A stretch of DNA of 64,000 nt, taken from positions 1,560,342 through 1,624,341 of the forward strand of contig CP001673.1 of NCBI GenBank assembly GCA_000023725.1, given 5' to 3'. The stretch's first letter is position 1; each line of letters begins with the position of its first letter. The DNA is from Flavobacteriaceae bacterium 3519-10. Its GTDB lineage: Bacteria > Bacteroidota > Bacteroidia > Flavobacteriales > Weeksellaceae. Positions 1-7,792 of this stretch are shown piece after piece. The position numbers and the translations under genes were made by a program. Under the pieces are notes generated by a model, which had not been told where the DNA came from, did not search any database, and saw nothing but the letters and a program-made list of their open reading frames with translations.

Positions 1-106
1 AAACGCGTAAATATATTAATTTTCTTCAAAGATCAACAGCTTTTATAATGAACCTGAGTTCTGCAAAGCACTAAAACCTGCTTTTACATATTATTACAAA
101 ATTGAT

Positions 107-114
107 TAGTTTTG
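107..114 (+). promoter_or_regulatory. Predicted -7 element of the DUF4920 gene
   Basis: TAGTTTTG matches the Bacteroidota -7 consensus TAnnTTTG and lies 16 bases before the start codon. No TTG is visible at the usual -33 spacing, so only half of the promoter is supported. Confidence 0.5.
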
Positions 115-130
115 TAGAAATTTAAAATAA

Positions 131-634
131 ATGAAAAAAATTGCATTAGTTCTGTCCCTCGCATTTTCGACGGTGTTGTTCTCTCAGGAAGCGGCGAAAA
201 AAACAGGACCGCCGGAAGGAAGCGCTTTAGTTGGTGATATTTACGGTGCAACAGTTTCTGCCACTGCTGAGCAGACCGCCATTTCGCCGAAGAAACTCGA
301 TAAAAAGCTGAAAACCTCTAAGAAAATTGATAAAGTTGCCGTGAAAGGAAAAGTAACGGACGTTTGCGACAAAAAAGGTTGCTGGCTCACGGTAGAAACC
401 GATAACAATGAGAAGTTTTTCGTAAAAATGAAAGATTACGCCTTTTTTGTGCCTACTGCACTTAAAGGCAAGAACGTGGTTTTGGAAGGAAGCGCTGAAA
501 CCAAGGTGATCTCCGTGGACGAGCAGAAACATTATGCTGAGGACGCCAAAAAATCTCAGGCGGAAATCGATGCGATTACCCGGCCACAGGAAGAGACAAG
601 ATTTGTAGCGACTGGAATAAAAGTCGTAAAGTAA
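131..634 (+). CDS. DUF4920 domain-containing secreted protein
   Basis: A 167-residue protein with an N-terminal signal peptide (KK, hydrophobic core, then a probable cleavage after FSQ near residue 19). The middle part, around residues 70-125, reads VKGKVTDVCDKKGCW and then LEGSA, which is the pattern of the DUF4920 / OB-fold-like family. This family is common in Bacteroidota and has no assigned biochemical role. The C-x4-C pair in DVCDKKGCW could bind a metal or form a disulfide in the periplasm; that is inference. The gene is a single unit: it has its own -7 element and shares a bidirectional terminator with the convergent peptidase gene. Confidence 0.75.
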   Translation: MKKIALVLSLAFSTVLFSQEAAKKTGPPEGSALVGDIYGATVSATAEQTAISPKKLDKKLKTSKKIDKVAVKGKVTDVCDKKGCWLTVETDNNEKFFVKMKDYAFFVPTALKGKNVVLEGSAETKVISVDEQKHYAEDAKKSQAEIDAITRPQEETRFVATGIKVVK

Positions 635-653
635 AAATCACCTGATATTTAAT

Positions 654-683
654 AAAAAACGAAGCCTTGAGCTTCGTTTTTTT
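654..683. terminator. Bidirectional intrinsic terminator between DUF4920 and M14 genes
   Basis: The stem AAAAACGAAGC / GCTTCGTTTTT has a five-base loop and an A-tract and T-tract on either side, so it can end transcription from both convergent genes. Confidence 0.85.
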
Positions 684-1790
684 TTATTCAAATCTGAAAT
701 CAACAACTTCGTCGAGCTTCGGAAACTTTCGTTGAGACACGAATGTTTTCCCGGTACAGTCGATTTCTTTCCAGCCTTTTTTCATCCCCACATCACCGAC
801 CTCCATCACAATGGGTACAAACGAAATTTCGTCGCTGCCATCAGCAAATTCTTCCCTGAACTGCACGGCAATATCCAAAACACACTCGTAGTCTAAATTG
901 AGTTTGACATTCCGGTAGATAATATCGTAATGGGTCTCTTTATTTACAGGGATATCTTGATAAAGCTGCCAGTCATGCGTTGTGCCACGCAAGTCCACAA
1001 TCGCATTAAGTGCGTGGTAGAGTGCAAGCGTGTAAAACCTGCGGGTTGCTGTCCTTTTATAATCGTCGGGAAAATGGCCGCCTTCGAATAAAATAGTCGG
1101 CAAGCCCATCTTCGTAAAATTGTCGCCCGCCGATGCCGGATAAAATTCGTCGGAATATCTTGCAATACCGCACGGAAGCTCGTTCCTGAGATTCTCGAAA
1201 ATCTTCGCAATTACGGCCATCGATTTCTTTCGGGTCCCGGTAATATCGCGGTCATAATTTTCGGAAGGTGCGAGAAACGCGAGCGTCGCGGGATCTGTGC
1301 CGTTGGTGGAGAAGATGGTACGCTGATCATGCAGGTTTAAACCATAATCATAGCCACCGCTTTCTACGATATTTCTTAAAATAGGAAATTCTTTACTCGA
1401 CATTTTCAGAAAATCCCGGTTAAGGTCGATTTCCAGCGCATTTCTGCGCGTCCATTTCTGCGAACCGTCGGGATTCAGCATAAAAATGAAATCAAAACTA
1501 ATCTCCGTAAATAAATTATGCTGCAGTTCAGGTTGATGCTTAAATATTTCAAGTAAATCCAGCATTGCATGCGTGCCGGTAGATTCGTTTCCATGCATCT
1601 GCGACCATGCAAGCACCTTTATTTTTCCATGTGCGAGACTCATTTTATAAATAGGACGCCCCAGAACTGATTTTCCAATTTCAGTAATGCAATCGCTGTA
1701 ATTCGCCTGCAGGTATAAAAATAATTTTTCGGGAGATATATAGCGGTTTGGGAAATCAGGATTTTGACGGTACGTAATCTTTGTCTGCAT
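684..1790 (-). CDS. M14 family zinc carboxypeptidase
   Basis: A 368-residue M14 metallocarboxypeptidase. The zinc-binding motif HGNE is at residues 66-69, a second His (LNLHDQ) is near 154, and the probable catalytic Glu is in LFEGG near 236. LNPDG and RRNALEIDLNRD are further M14 hallmarks. No signal peptide is visible, so it is probably cytoplasmic and may trim peptides or cleave murein-type or gamma-linked substrates; the substrate cannot be read from sequence. The start at 1790 is supported by a TACATTTG element only one base upstream. The C-terminal 80 residues are a less conserved beta-rich extension. Confidence 0.8.
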   Translation of the reverse strand: MQTKITYRQNPDFPNRYISPEKLFLYLQANYSDCITEIGKSVLGRPIYKMSLAHGKIKVLAWSQMHGNESTGTHAMLDLLEIFKHQPELQHNLFTEISFDFIFMLNPDGSQKWTRRNALEIDLNRDFLKMSSKEFPILRNIVESGGYDYGLNLHDQRTIFSTNGTDPATLAFLAPSENYDRDITGTRKKSMAVIAKIFENLRNELPCGIARYSDEFYPASAGDNFTKMGLPTILFEGGHFPDDYKRTATRRFYTLALYHALNAIVDLRGTTHDWQLYQDIPVNKETHYDIIYRNVKLNLDYECVLDIAVQFREEFADGSDEISFVPIVMEVGDVGMKKGWKEIDCTGKTFVSQRKFPKLDEVVDFRFE

Positions 1791-1791
1791 T

Positions 1792-1799
1792 CAAATGTA
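1792..1799 (-). promoter_or_regulatory. -7 element abutting the M14 peptidase start codon
   Basis: On the minus strand this reads TACATTTG, one base before the ATG. Transcription would begin at or inside the start codon, implying a leaderless mRNA or use of a later start. Confidence 0.5.
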
Positions 1800-2118
1800 A
1801 TTTACAAAGTTCAAATTTAAAAAAAAATAGTGTCCTTTCCTTTGTTTACTTCTGTTAATTCTTTAAACAGCTCAAACTGTCGTTATGTCTGTTAGTAATA
1901 ATGTGGATTGCATATATTTTAATTAAAAAATATAAATAACTATAAATCAGTTAAATAAATTTTTCACTTATCGTACTACTTGAGTTAGGCTTTAAGTGGA
2001 AAACCCATCACTTTTGTTCAAATGTATAAACTATTAGTAAACAACATCGATTAACCTGTAAATCTAATTGCACTATTCTGTTACATTTGTAAACAGATTT
2101 TAAAATGATATTTTGCAG
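1800..2118. other. AT-rich intergenic region without a recognisable gene
   Basis: About 320 bases between divergent genes. It is AT-rich, with no open frame having a plausible start and ribosome site. It contains two GTAAACA-type words, at about 2036 and 2088. The second lies in CTGTTACATTTGTAAACAG, an imperfect inverted repeat just upstream of the TerC-family gene promoter. Confidence 0.6.
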
Positions 2119-2126
2119 TATATTTG
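2119..2126 (+). promoter_or_regulatory. -7 element of the TerC-family gene
   Basis: TATATTTG, 15 bases before the ATG at 2142. A second match, TACATTTG, lies at 2082-2089, so tandem promoters are possible. Confidence 0.55.
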
Positions 2127-2141
2127 CGCTTATTTTTTTAT

Positions 2142-3233
2142 ATGAACAGCGAAACTTATTTCCTACTTGGCTTCTTAGCCTTCATCGTTTTTATCCTGGC
2201 GCTAGACCTGGGTTTACTCAAGAAAAAATCTGACACCGTTTCTATGAAGCAGGCCGGATTAATGAGCTTTTTTGTAGTTGCACTGTCAATGTGTTTCTAT
2301 TTTGTGCTCATCACATACGGTCACCTACTCCACGGCATCGACAGTATGGAAAAACTGCAAAGCGTGATTTCTTCGCATCATCATCCCGTGAAGATTATAC
2401 CGGGCGACCTTGGGAACAGCATCCAGCTCTACAACCAGAACCTGGGGCTCGAATACCTCACAGGATATGTGGTGGAATATGCGCTGTCTATTGATAACAT
2501 CTTTGTAATGGTGCTGGTTTTCACCGCTTTTGGTGTCGCACCGAAGAATTATCACCGCGTCTTGTTCTGGGGAATCCTCGGGGCCATTGTGATGCGTTTT
2601 ATCTTCATCTTTGTAGGTGCAGCACTTATAGAGAAGTTCAGCTGGATTATGTACGTATTTGGTGCCTTCCTGGTATTTACAGGGATAAAGATGTTCTTCG
2701 ATAAAGATGGTGGCGATAAAATCGATACCCAGAACCACCCAGTCGTAAGGTTTGCTAACCGGTTTTTTAAGGTGCACAACCATTTCGTAGGCAATAAATT
2801 TTTCGTGACGATCGATGGTGTGAAGAAGATTACACCTCTTTTTCTTGTTCTTCTAATCATTGAGGCGACGGATTTAATCTTCGCCGTAGACAGTATCCCG
2901 GCGATATTCTCCGTAACCAAAGATCCTTATATTGTATTCTTCTCTAATATTTTCGCGATCATCGGTCTGCGTTCAATGTTCTTTTTACTTGCAGGCATCA
3001 TCGATAAATTTCGATTCCTGAAGGTGGGTCTGTCGGTACTGCTGACGTTTATTGGGCTTAAAATGCTAGCGCATTCTTACCTTGATACTTGGGGTTTCAC
3101 AACAGGACATTCACTTATTATCATCGTCGGAATCCTTGGCGCCAGTATCATGTTCTCCTTAATATTCCCTAAACAGGAGAAAGAGCGCAAGCTTAAATTT
3201 GATCCTAAAAACGACGAACATTTACGTCACTAA
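2142..3233 (+). CDS. TerC/Alx family integral membrane protein
   Basis: A 363-residue polytopic membrane protein with about eight to nine hydrophobic segments. The family signature acidic motifs are present: EYALSIDN in the third segment region and EATDLIFAVDSIPA in a later helix. These are the conserved Asp residues of TerC/Alx proteins, now linked in E. coli and Bacillus to manganese export, often during protein secretion. The open frame begins at a TTG (2124) inside the promoter motif; the ATG at 2142 is the better start. There are no other tellurite genes alongside, so metal homeostasis is more likely than tellurite resistance. A strong terminator follows. Confidence 0.85.
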   Translation: MNSETYFLLGFLAFIVFILALDLGLLKKKSDTVSMKQAGLMSFFVVALSMCFYFVLITYGHLLHGIDSMEKLQSVISSHHHPVKIIPGDLGNSIQLYNQNLGLEYLTGYVVEYALSIDNIFVMVLVFTAFGVAPKNYHRVLFWGILGAIVMRFIFIFVGAALIEKFSWIMYVFGAFLVFTGIKMFFDKDGGDKIDTQNHPVVRFANRFFKVHNHFVGNKFFVTIDGVKKITPLFLVLLIIEATDLIFAVDSIPAIFSVTKDPYIVFFSNIFAIIGLRSMFFLLAGIIDKFRFLKVGLSVLLTFIGLKMLAHSYLDTWGFTTGHSLIIIVGILGASIMFSLIFPKQEKERKLKFDPKNDEHLRH

Positions 3234-3260
3234 AATAAAGTTTTACATCTCAATATAATT

Positions 3261-3290
3261 AAAACCAGCATGTTACATGTTGGTTTTACT
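3261..3290 (+). terminator. Intrinsic terminator after the TerC-family gene
   Basis: AAAACCAGCATG / CATGTTGGTTTT forms a 12-pair stem with one G-T pair and a TTA loop, followed by a T-rich run. Confidence 0.75.
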
Positions 3291-3306
3291 TTTGTAACAC
3301 CTTCTT

Positions 3307-3333
3307 GTTTACAATTGTTTTAGGATTGTAAAC
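3307..3333. promoter_or_regulatory. Perfect inverted repeat, probable operator of the XRE regulator
   Basis: GTTTACAAT (3307-3315), a nine-base spacer, then ATTGTAAAC (3325-3333). The right arm ends nine bases before the -7 element of the XRE gene, so a bound dimer would block the promoter. TGTAAAC also occurs upstream of the TerC-family gene. That it is an autoregulatory operator is inference. Confidence 0.5.
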
Positions 3334-3342
3334 ATTTTGTTT

Positions 3343-3350
3343 TACATTTG
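3343..3350 (+). promoter_or_regulatory. -7 element of the XRE regulator gene
   Basis: TACATTTG, four bases before the ATG at 3355, implying an almost leaderless transcript. Confidence 0.55.
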
Positions 3351-3354
3351 TGAC

Positions 3355-3861
3355 ATGAGTTTAAATGACCGTATCGCAAAAATTATCGCCTACTCCGGAT
3401 TAACACCTTCGGAGTTTGCAGATGAAATTGAAGTGCAGCGCTCCAACATTTCGCACATCGCATCGGGACGGAACAAGCCCTCGCTTGATTTCCTTGTGAA
3501 AATTAAAACCCGCTTTCCTGAGCTGCAGTGGGACTGGCTGATCAGTGGTGAAGGGGAAATGCAGAAACCGCAGGACGAAAAAATTGAAAAACCGAAACCT
3601 ACCGCGGTGCCCGATCTGTTCTCTATTATAGCCGACGAAAATTTCGGAATTACCGAATCTGAAGATAAAGTATCGGTGGAAACTCCGCGAGAATCAAAAA
3701 TTACCGCGCAGCAATCAATTAGGGAGAATACAGACGATTCTCAGCGATTAGAAAACTCAGAGCAAACTCTTCACACAAAAGTCGCTGATAAACAGCAAGA
3801 TAAGATAAAAAGAATTGTTTGGTTCTTCGAAAGCGGCAAATTCGAAAGTTTCGAGCCTTAA
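3355..3861 (+). CDS. XRE-family helix-turn-helix transcriptional regulator
   Basis: A 168-residue protein with an N-terminal Cro/CI-type HTH at about residues 4-65. GLTPSEFADEIEVQRSNIS is the HTH and ASGRNKPSLDFLVKI the following helices, and WLISGEGEM closes the domain. The remaining ~100 residues are low-complexity, charged and probably disordered, so there is no obvious ligand or peptidase domain. The frame opens earlier at a TTG (3337) inside the promoter region; the ATG at 3355 gives the usual start. The inverted repeat over the promoter suggests autoregulation. The targets are unknown; the shared TGTAAAC word before the TerC-family gene makes that gene a candidate. Confidence 0.8.
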   Translation: MSLNDRIAKIIAYSGLTPSEFADEIEVQRSNISHIASGRNKPSLDFLVKIKTRFPELQWDWLISGEGEMQKPQDEKIEKPKPTAVPDLFSIIADENFGITESEDKVSVETPRESKITAQQSIRENTDDSQRLENSEQTLHTKVADKQQDKIKRIVWFFESGKFESFEP

Positions 3862-3940
3862 TTTTTCAGTTTTCACTTTCAGCGACTACAAAGTATGGTC
3901 TTCAATTTGTTTGGTTTGTTCCTAACATCAAATTTAAAAT

Positions 3941-5290
3941 ATGAAGCTTGCCGAACTCGCCAAAGAACTGAATTTATCCACTGACAGTTTCATCCGGTTT
4001 ATCCAGGATTTTGATCTTGAACTTTCTGAATGTATCGCCACCGATTTCGAGGTAAAAGAAGACTTTGCGCGGTTTGCCCGTGAGAATCTCACTTTTCTAA
4101 AAAATTATCAGAAAGACCTTCTGCAAAACAAATCGGTTGAAGATATTGCCGGTACCATCAGTCAGCCTGCCGAAAAAGTTGCTGATGTTATCCGCCGGCA
4201 GCAGCCGCAAATCTATGATAACGGAATTTTCAGGTCGACGGTTTCAAGTTACGGAATAGATCAGAAATTAGGCGGAAACTATCAGTTTGTCTATGATTAT
4301 TTCGGCAAAAAGACCGCGTTGTCTGCCCGCGATTTTATCGGCTACCGCGACCTCTTTTTCCACATCTCGCAGACATTAGACCCGTTTCTTAACCAGACTC
4401 CACTTACTGATTGGGGCATCCACAAGCCAGCAGGAATTATTCTGTACGGCCCGCCTGGAAGCGGAAAGATTTTTTGGGCGCATAAAATAGGTCAGGTTAT
4501 AGGCTATCAATTTAAAGAAGTTAAAAAATATTATCTGGGGACCTCATTTGTTGACGGTAGTAAAACCACTTTTAACGATTTTCTGGTGGAAACCATGAAA
4601 GACGATCGCACTCTTCTGTTCATGGACGATTTTGACACCACGATGAGTGAAAGGAGTGAAACAAAATCGGTGGCTTCATGCGACGAGGAAACGAAGGAAG
4701 TGATCCTGCACTACATCAGCCATTTCGAGGACGAAAACCTGTTGATGGTGGGTTCAGCAAACACGCTGGCGGGCATCGAACGTGAAATTCTGGCGCCCGG
4801 AAGATTCGATGTTGTGATACCGGTTTTTCCGCCTAACGCGCAGGAAAGAGCAGAAATTATCCTTTATTACATGACGAAAAATCTTTCAGAAGACGCTCTA
4901 CTGATGAAGATTTTAATTGAAAACCATGCCGACCACCTTCCATACTGGAAAGACATTTCGCAGAAGATGAAAGCATTTTCAAACACGATGATCATCGATT
5001 TTACACAAAGTCTGAAAAAGCGTATCAGAACTCATTATTTAAAGAACAATTCAGATAAGATTGATATTGGGCCCTTCCTTAAGCATGCACTGCGCGACGC
5101 TTCGGTAAAACTTACAGATGAATACCTGAATCATGTGGCGCAGTTTATCAGCGACGTTACTTTGAATAATTACGATGATTTTCCGCAGCGTATCGAAGCC
5201 CTAAAGCTCGAACTCGAGAAATATAAGATCGTTGAGGCGCCACGAAAAAAGATTGGTTTTACTCATAACGAAGAAGAGACAAAAAAATAA
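3941..5290 (+). CDS. AAA+ family ATPase with atypical Walker motifs
   Basis: A 449-residue protein. Residues 1-45 resemble the small helical N-domain of bacterial IF-2 (LAELAKELNLSTDSFIRFI). An AAA+ core follows: Walker A GPPGSGK at 170-176, Walker B LLFMDD at 225-230, sensor-1 Asn in GSANT near 274, and an arginine-finger-like APGRFD near 288. Two catalytic positions are unusual: the residue after the Walker A Lys is Ile (177) rather than Thr/Ser, and the Walker B acidic pair is DD rather than DE. Nucleotide binding is therefore likely, but efficient hydrolysis is doubtful. No partner gene is apparent. The gene is monocistronic with a strong terminator. Confidence 0.75.
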   Translation: MKLAELAKELNLSTDSFIRFIQDFDLELSECIATDFEVKEDFARFARENLTFLKNYQKDLLQNKSVEDIAGTISQPAEKVADVIRRQQPQIYDNGIFRSTVSSYGIDQKLGGNYQFVYDYFGKKTALSARDFIGYRDLFFHISQTLDPFLNQTPLTDWGIHKPAGIILYGPPGSGKIFWAHKIGQVIGYQFKEVKKYYLGTSFVDGSKTTFNDFLVETMKDDRTLLFMDDFDTTMSERSETKSVASCDEETKEVILHYISHFEDENLLMVGSANTLAGIEREILAPGRFDVVIPVFPPNAQERAEIILYYMTKNLSEDALLMKILIENHADHLPYWKDISQKMKAFSNTMIIDFTQSLKKRIRTHYLKNNSDKIDIGPFLKHALRDASVKLTDEYLNHVAQFISDVTLNNYDDFPQRIEALKLELEKYKIVEAPRKKIGFTHNEEETKK

Positions 5291-5315
5291 CCCGCTTTTT
5301 TCAAGCGGGTTTTTC
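5290..5315 (+). terminator. Intrinsic terminator after the AAA+ gene
   Basis: ACCCGCTT / AAGCGGGT stem with a five-base loop, then TTTTT. It could also work for the convergent small gene. Confidence 0.85.
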
Positions 5316-5326
5316 TTAAGTGCTAC

Positions 5327-5509
5327 TCATTTTTTCTTTTTCGGAACTTTAAGTCCTTCCTGTTTTGCTTCGGAAATACCGATCGCTACAGCTTGTTTGC
5401 GGTCTGTAACCTTCTCTCCTGCAGAAGATTTCAGTTTACCTTCTTTAAATTCGTGCATTACGTCGCCAATCTTATCAGCTGCTTTGTCTGAATACTTTTT
5501 AGTTGCCAT
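5327..5509 (-). CDS. Small basic DUF6496 protein
   Basis: A 60-residue, lysine-rich protein. Its pattern (MATKKYS, a middle HEFKEGKLKSSAGEKV, then RKQAVAIGISEAKQEG and a KKKK tail) matches the DUF6496 family of small basic bacterial proteins. The function is unknown; the composition would suit nucleic-acid or membrane association, but that is a guess. It starts at an ATG and is transcribed alone, convergent with the AAA+ gene. Confidence 0.75.
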   Translation of the reverse strand: MATKKYSDKAADKIGDVMHEFKEGKLKSSAGEKVTDRKQAVAIGISEAKQEGLKVPKKKK

Positions 5510-5614
5510 ATTGTTTGTGTTTTAACGTTAGACTTATCTGCTTTGGAATTTTGCATCAATAGTTTTGCCAATTTGGCGATTGCAGAAGATATCTGAGCGT
5601 TTTAATAAAATCGT

Positions 5615-5622
5615 TATCTTTG
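5615..5622 (+). promoter_or_regulatory. -7 element of the peptidase/POT transporter block
   Basis: TATCTTTG, 21 bases before the ATG at 5644. Confidence 0.5.
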
Positions 5623-5643
5623 AAATCTTATCAAAATAATTTC

Positions 5644-7770
5644 ATGAACAAAATCTTTTTATCTGTCTCGCTGATTGCGTCTGTAGCTACGTTCTCGCAG
5701 GAAATTACTCTCGACAAGATCTACTCCGGCTATTATCGCGGCAAAGGAATTTCGGGAATTGCATCTTTAAAAAACGGTGAAAATTATGCGGTGATTGAAC
5801 CGGCCGGAATTGCGAAATATTCTTATAAAACTTCACAAAAAGAAGGCAATATCGTAGACGGAAGTTTCCAGTCTTATATTTTCAATGAGGATGAATCGAA
5901 AGTTTTGCTGCTTAAAGACAGCGAACCTATTTACCGACATTCGTTTTTGGGCAAGTTTGATGTAAAAGACCTTAAATCGGGCAAAGTTTTAAACCTTAAT
6001 AATGGAAATTTCGTGCAGGAGCCAGGTTTTTCGCCAGACGGAAGCAAAGTTGCCTTCATTGCAGATAATAACCTTTATTATCAGGATTTAAATTCCGGAA
6101 AAATCACTCAGATTACAACCGACGGTAAGAAAAACTACATCCTGAACGGGCTTGCAGACTGGGTATATGAAGAAGAGTTCGGGCATGCAAAACTGTATGA
6201 GTGGAATAAGAATTCTGATGCCATTGTATTCGTTAAGTCCGATGAAACGGAGGTTCCTGAAATGTATATCCCGATTTACGGCAAGCAGCTCTACCCTTCT
6301 GAGATGCGTTTTAAATATCCCAAGGCAGGCGAAAAAAACTCAGTTGTATCGGCACAACTCTACCGTTTGGATAGCGGCAAAACAACTTCATTGGATTTAT
6401 CCGCATTTAAAAACTATTACATCCCGAATGTGTATAAAACCGCAAAAGCGGATGAAATTATTTTAATTACTTCGGCACGTACTCAGAATGCGTCTGATGT
6501 TTTAAAGGTAAATACCAAAACTGGAAATGTGCGTAAATTATTCACCGAAACCGATGAAAAATGGGTGGATACAGATAATGTAACCCTTGAATTCCTGGAT
6601 GACAACTCGTTTATCTGGGGCTCTGAACGTGATGGGAACAGGCATCTGTACTGGTACGATCAGGACGGAAAACTTAAAAAACAGATCACGAAAGGCAATT
6701 GGGAAGTAACTGATTATTACGGTTTTAATCCGAAAACAAAAGAGGTTTTAATTCAGACCACCGAGAAAGGCAGCATTAATAAAGTAGTTTCCAAAGTGAA
6801 CATCAATACCGGGAAATCTACACTTTTATCAAACTCTGAGGGCAATAACCGCGCAAGTTTCAGCGGAAACTATAACTATTTTATCGAAACCTCGTCTACA
6901 GCGGCCAGACCTTTCACTTACATTCTGAAAGACGGCAACGGAAAAACCGTAAAAGAACTGCAGAATAATAATGACTTACTGCAGAAACTTCAGGCCGATA
7001 ACATGGCAACAAAGGAATTTCTTACAGTTCCGAACGAGGCCGGTGATCAGATGAACGCGTGGATCATGAAACCAAAAGATTTCGACCCTAACAAGAAATA
7101 TCCGCTTTTCATGTTCCAATATTCGGGTCCGGGTTCGCAGAGCGTTTCCAATTCATGGGATGCCGGCAACGGTCTGTGGTTCAATCATTTGGTACAGAAA
7201 GGTTATATCGTAGTGTGTGTTGATGGCCGCGGAACAGGTTTTAAAGGCACGAAATTCAAGAAATCGACCTACATGAATCTCGGCAAATATGAAATTGAGG
7301 ACCAGATTGCAGCTGCAAAATGGTTTGGTAATCAGAGTTATATCGATAAATCCAGAATCGGAATTTTCGGCTGGAGTTTCGGTGGCTATATGGCGAGTTT
7401 AGCGCTTACAAAAGGTGCAGACGTGTTCAAAACCGGCATCGCAGTGGCACCCGTGACGAACTGGAGATATTACGACACCGTTTACACCGAGAGATTCCTG
7501 AGAACTCCGCAGGAAAACCCAAAAGGTTACGACGAAAACTCACCGACAGAATATGCGGATTTACTTAAAGGGAAATTTCTTCTCATTCATGGCACTGCTG
7601 ATGACAACGTACATTTCCAGAATTCTGTAGAATTTTCTGAAGCTTTAATTCAAAACAAAAAACAATTTGAATTTATGGCGTATCCCGATAAGGATCACGG
7701 TATCTATGGCGGACAGACCCGTCCTCAGCTATACCAGAAAATGACCGATTTCCTCCTCGAAAACCTTTAA
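5644..7770 (+). CDS. S9B family dipeptidyl peptidase IV-like enzyme
   Basis: A 708-residue secreted serine peptidase. A signal peptide (MNKIFLSVSLIASVATFSQ) is followed by a beta-propeller DPP-IV N domain and a C-terminal alpha/beta-hydrolase. The nucleophile is in GWSFGGY (Ser about 578), the Asp in GTADDNVHF and the His in DKDHGIYG. The EE motif that binds the substrate N-terminus in DPP-IV is seen in VYEEEFG. It is expected to release X-Pro or X-Ala dipeptides in the periplasm or at the surface. The frame opens at a TTG (5620) inside the -7 element; the ATG at 5644 is chosen. A POT transporter starts 22 bases downstream, so dipeptide release and uptake are probably coupled. Confidence 0.9.
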   Translation: MNKIFLSVSLIASVATFSQEITLDKIYSGYYRGKGISGIASLKNGENYAVIEPAGIAKYSYKTSQKEGNIVDGSFQSYIFNEDESKVLLLKDSEPIYRHSFLGKFDVKDLKSGKVLNLNNGNFVQEPGFSPDGSKVAFIADNNLYYQDLNSGKITQITTDGKKNYILNGLADWVYEEEFGHAKLYEWNKNSDAIVFVKSDETEVPEMYIPIYGKQLYPSEMRFKYPKAGEKNSVVSAQLYRLDSGKTTSLDLSAFKNYYIPNVYKTAKADEIILITSARTQNASDVLKVNTKTGNVRKLFTETDEKWVDTDNVTLEFLDDNSFIWGSERDGNRHLYWYDQDGKLKKQITKGNWEVTDYYGFNPKTKEVLIQTTEKGSINKVVSKVNINTGKSTLLSNSEGNNRASFSGNYNYFIETSSTAARPFTYILKDGNGKTVKELQNNNDLLQKLQADNMATKEFLTVPNEAGDQMNAWIMKPKDFDPNKKYPLFMFQYSGPGSQSVSNSWDAGNGLWFNHLVQKGYIVVCVDGRGTGFKGTKFKKSTYMNLGKYEIEDQIAAAKWFGNQSYIDKSRIGIFGWSFGGYMASLALTKGADVFKTGIAVAPVTNWRYYDTVYTERFLRTPQENPKGYDENSPTEYADLLKGKFLLIHGTADDNVHFQNSVEFSEALIQNKKQFEFMAYPDKDHGIYGGQTRPQLYQKMTDFLLENL

Positions 7771-7792
7771 AATAAATCTTTAAATATAAAAA

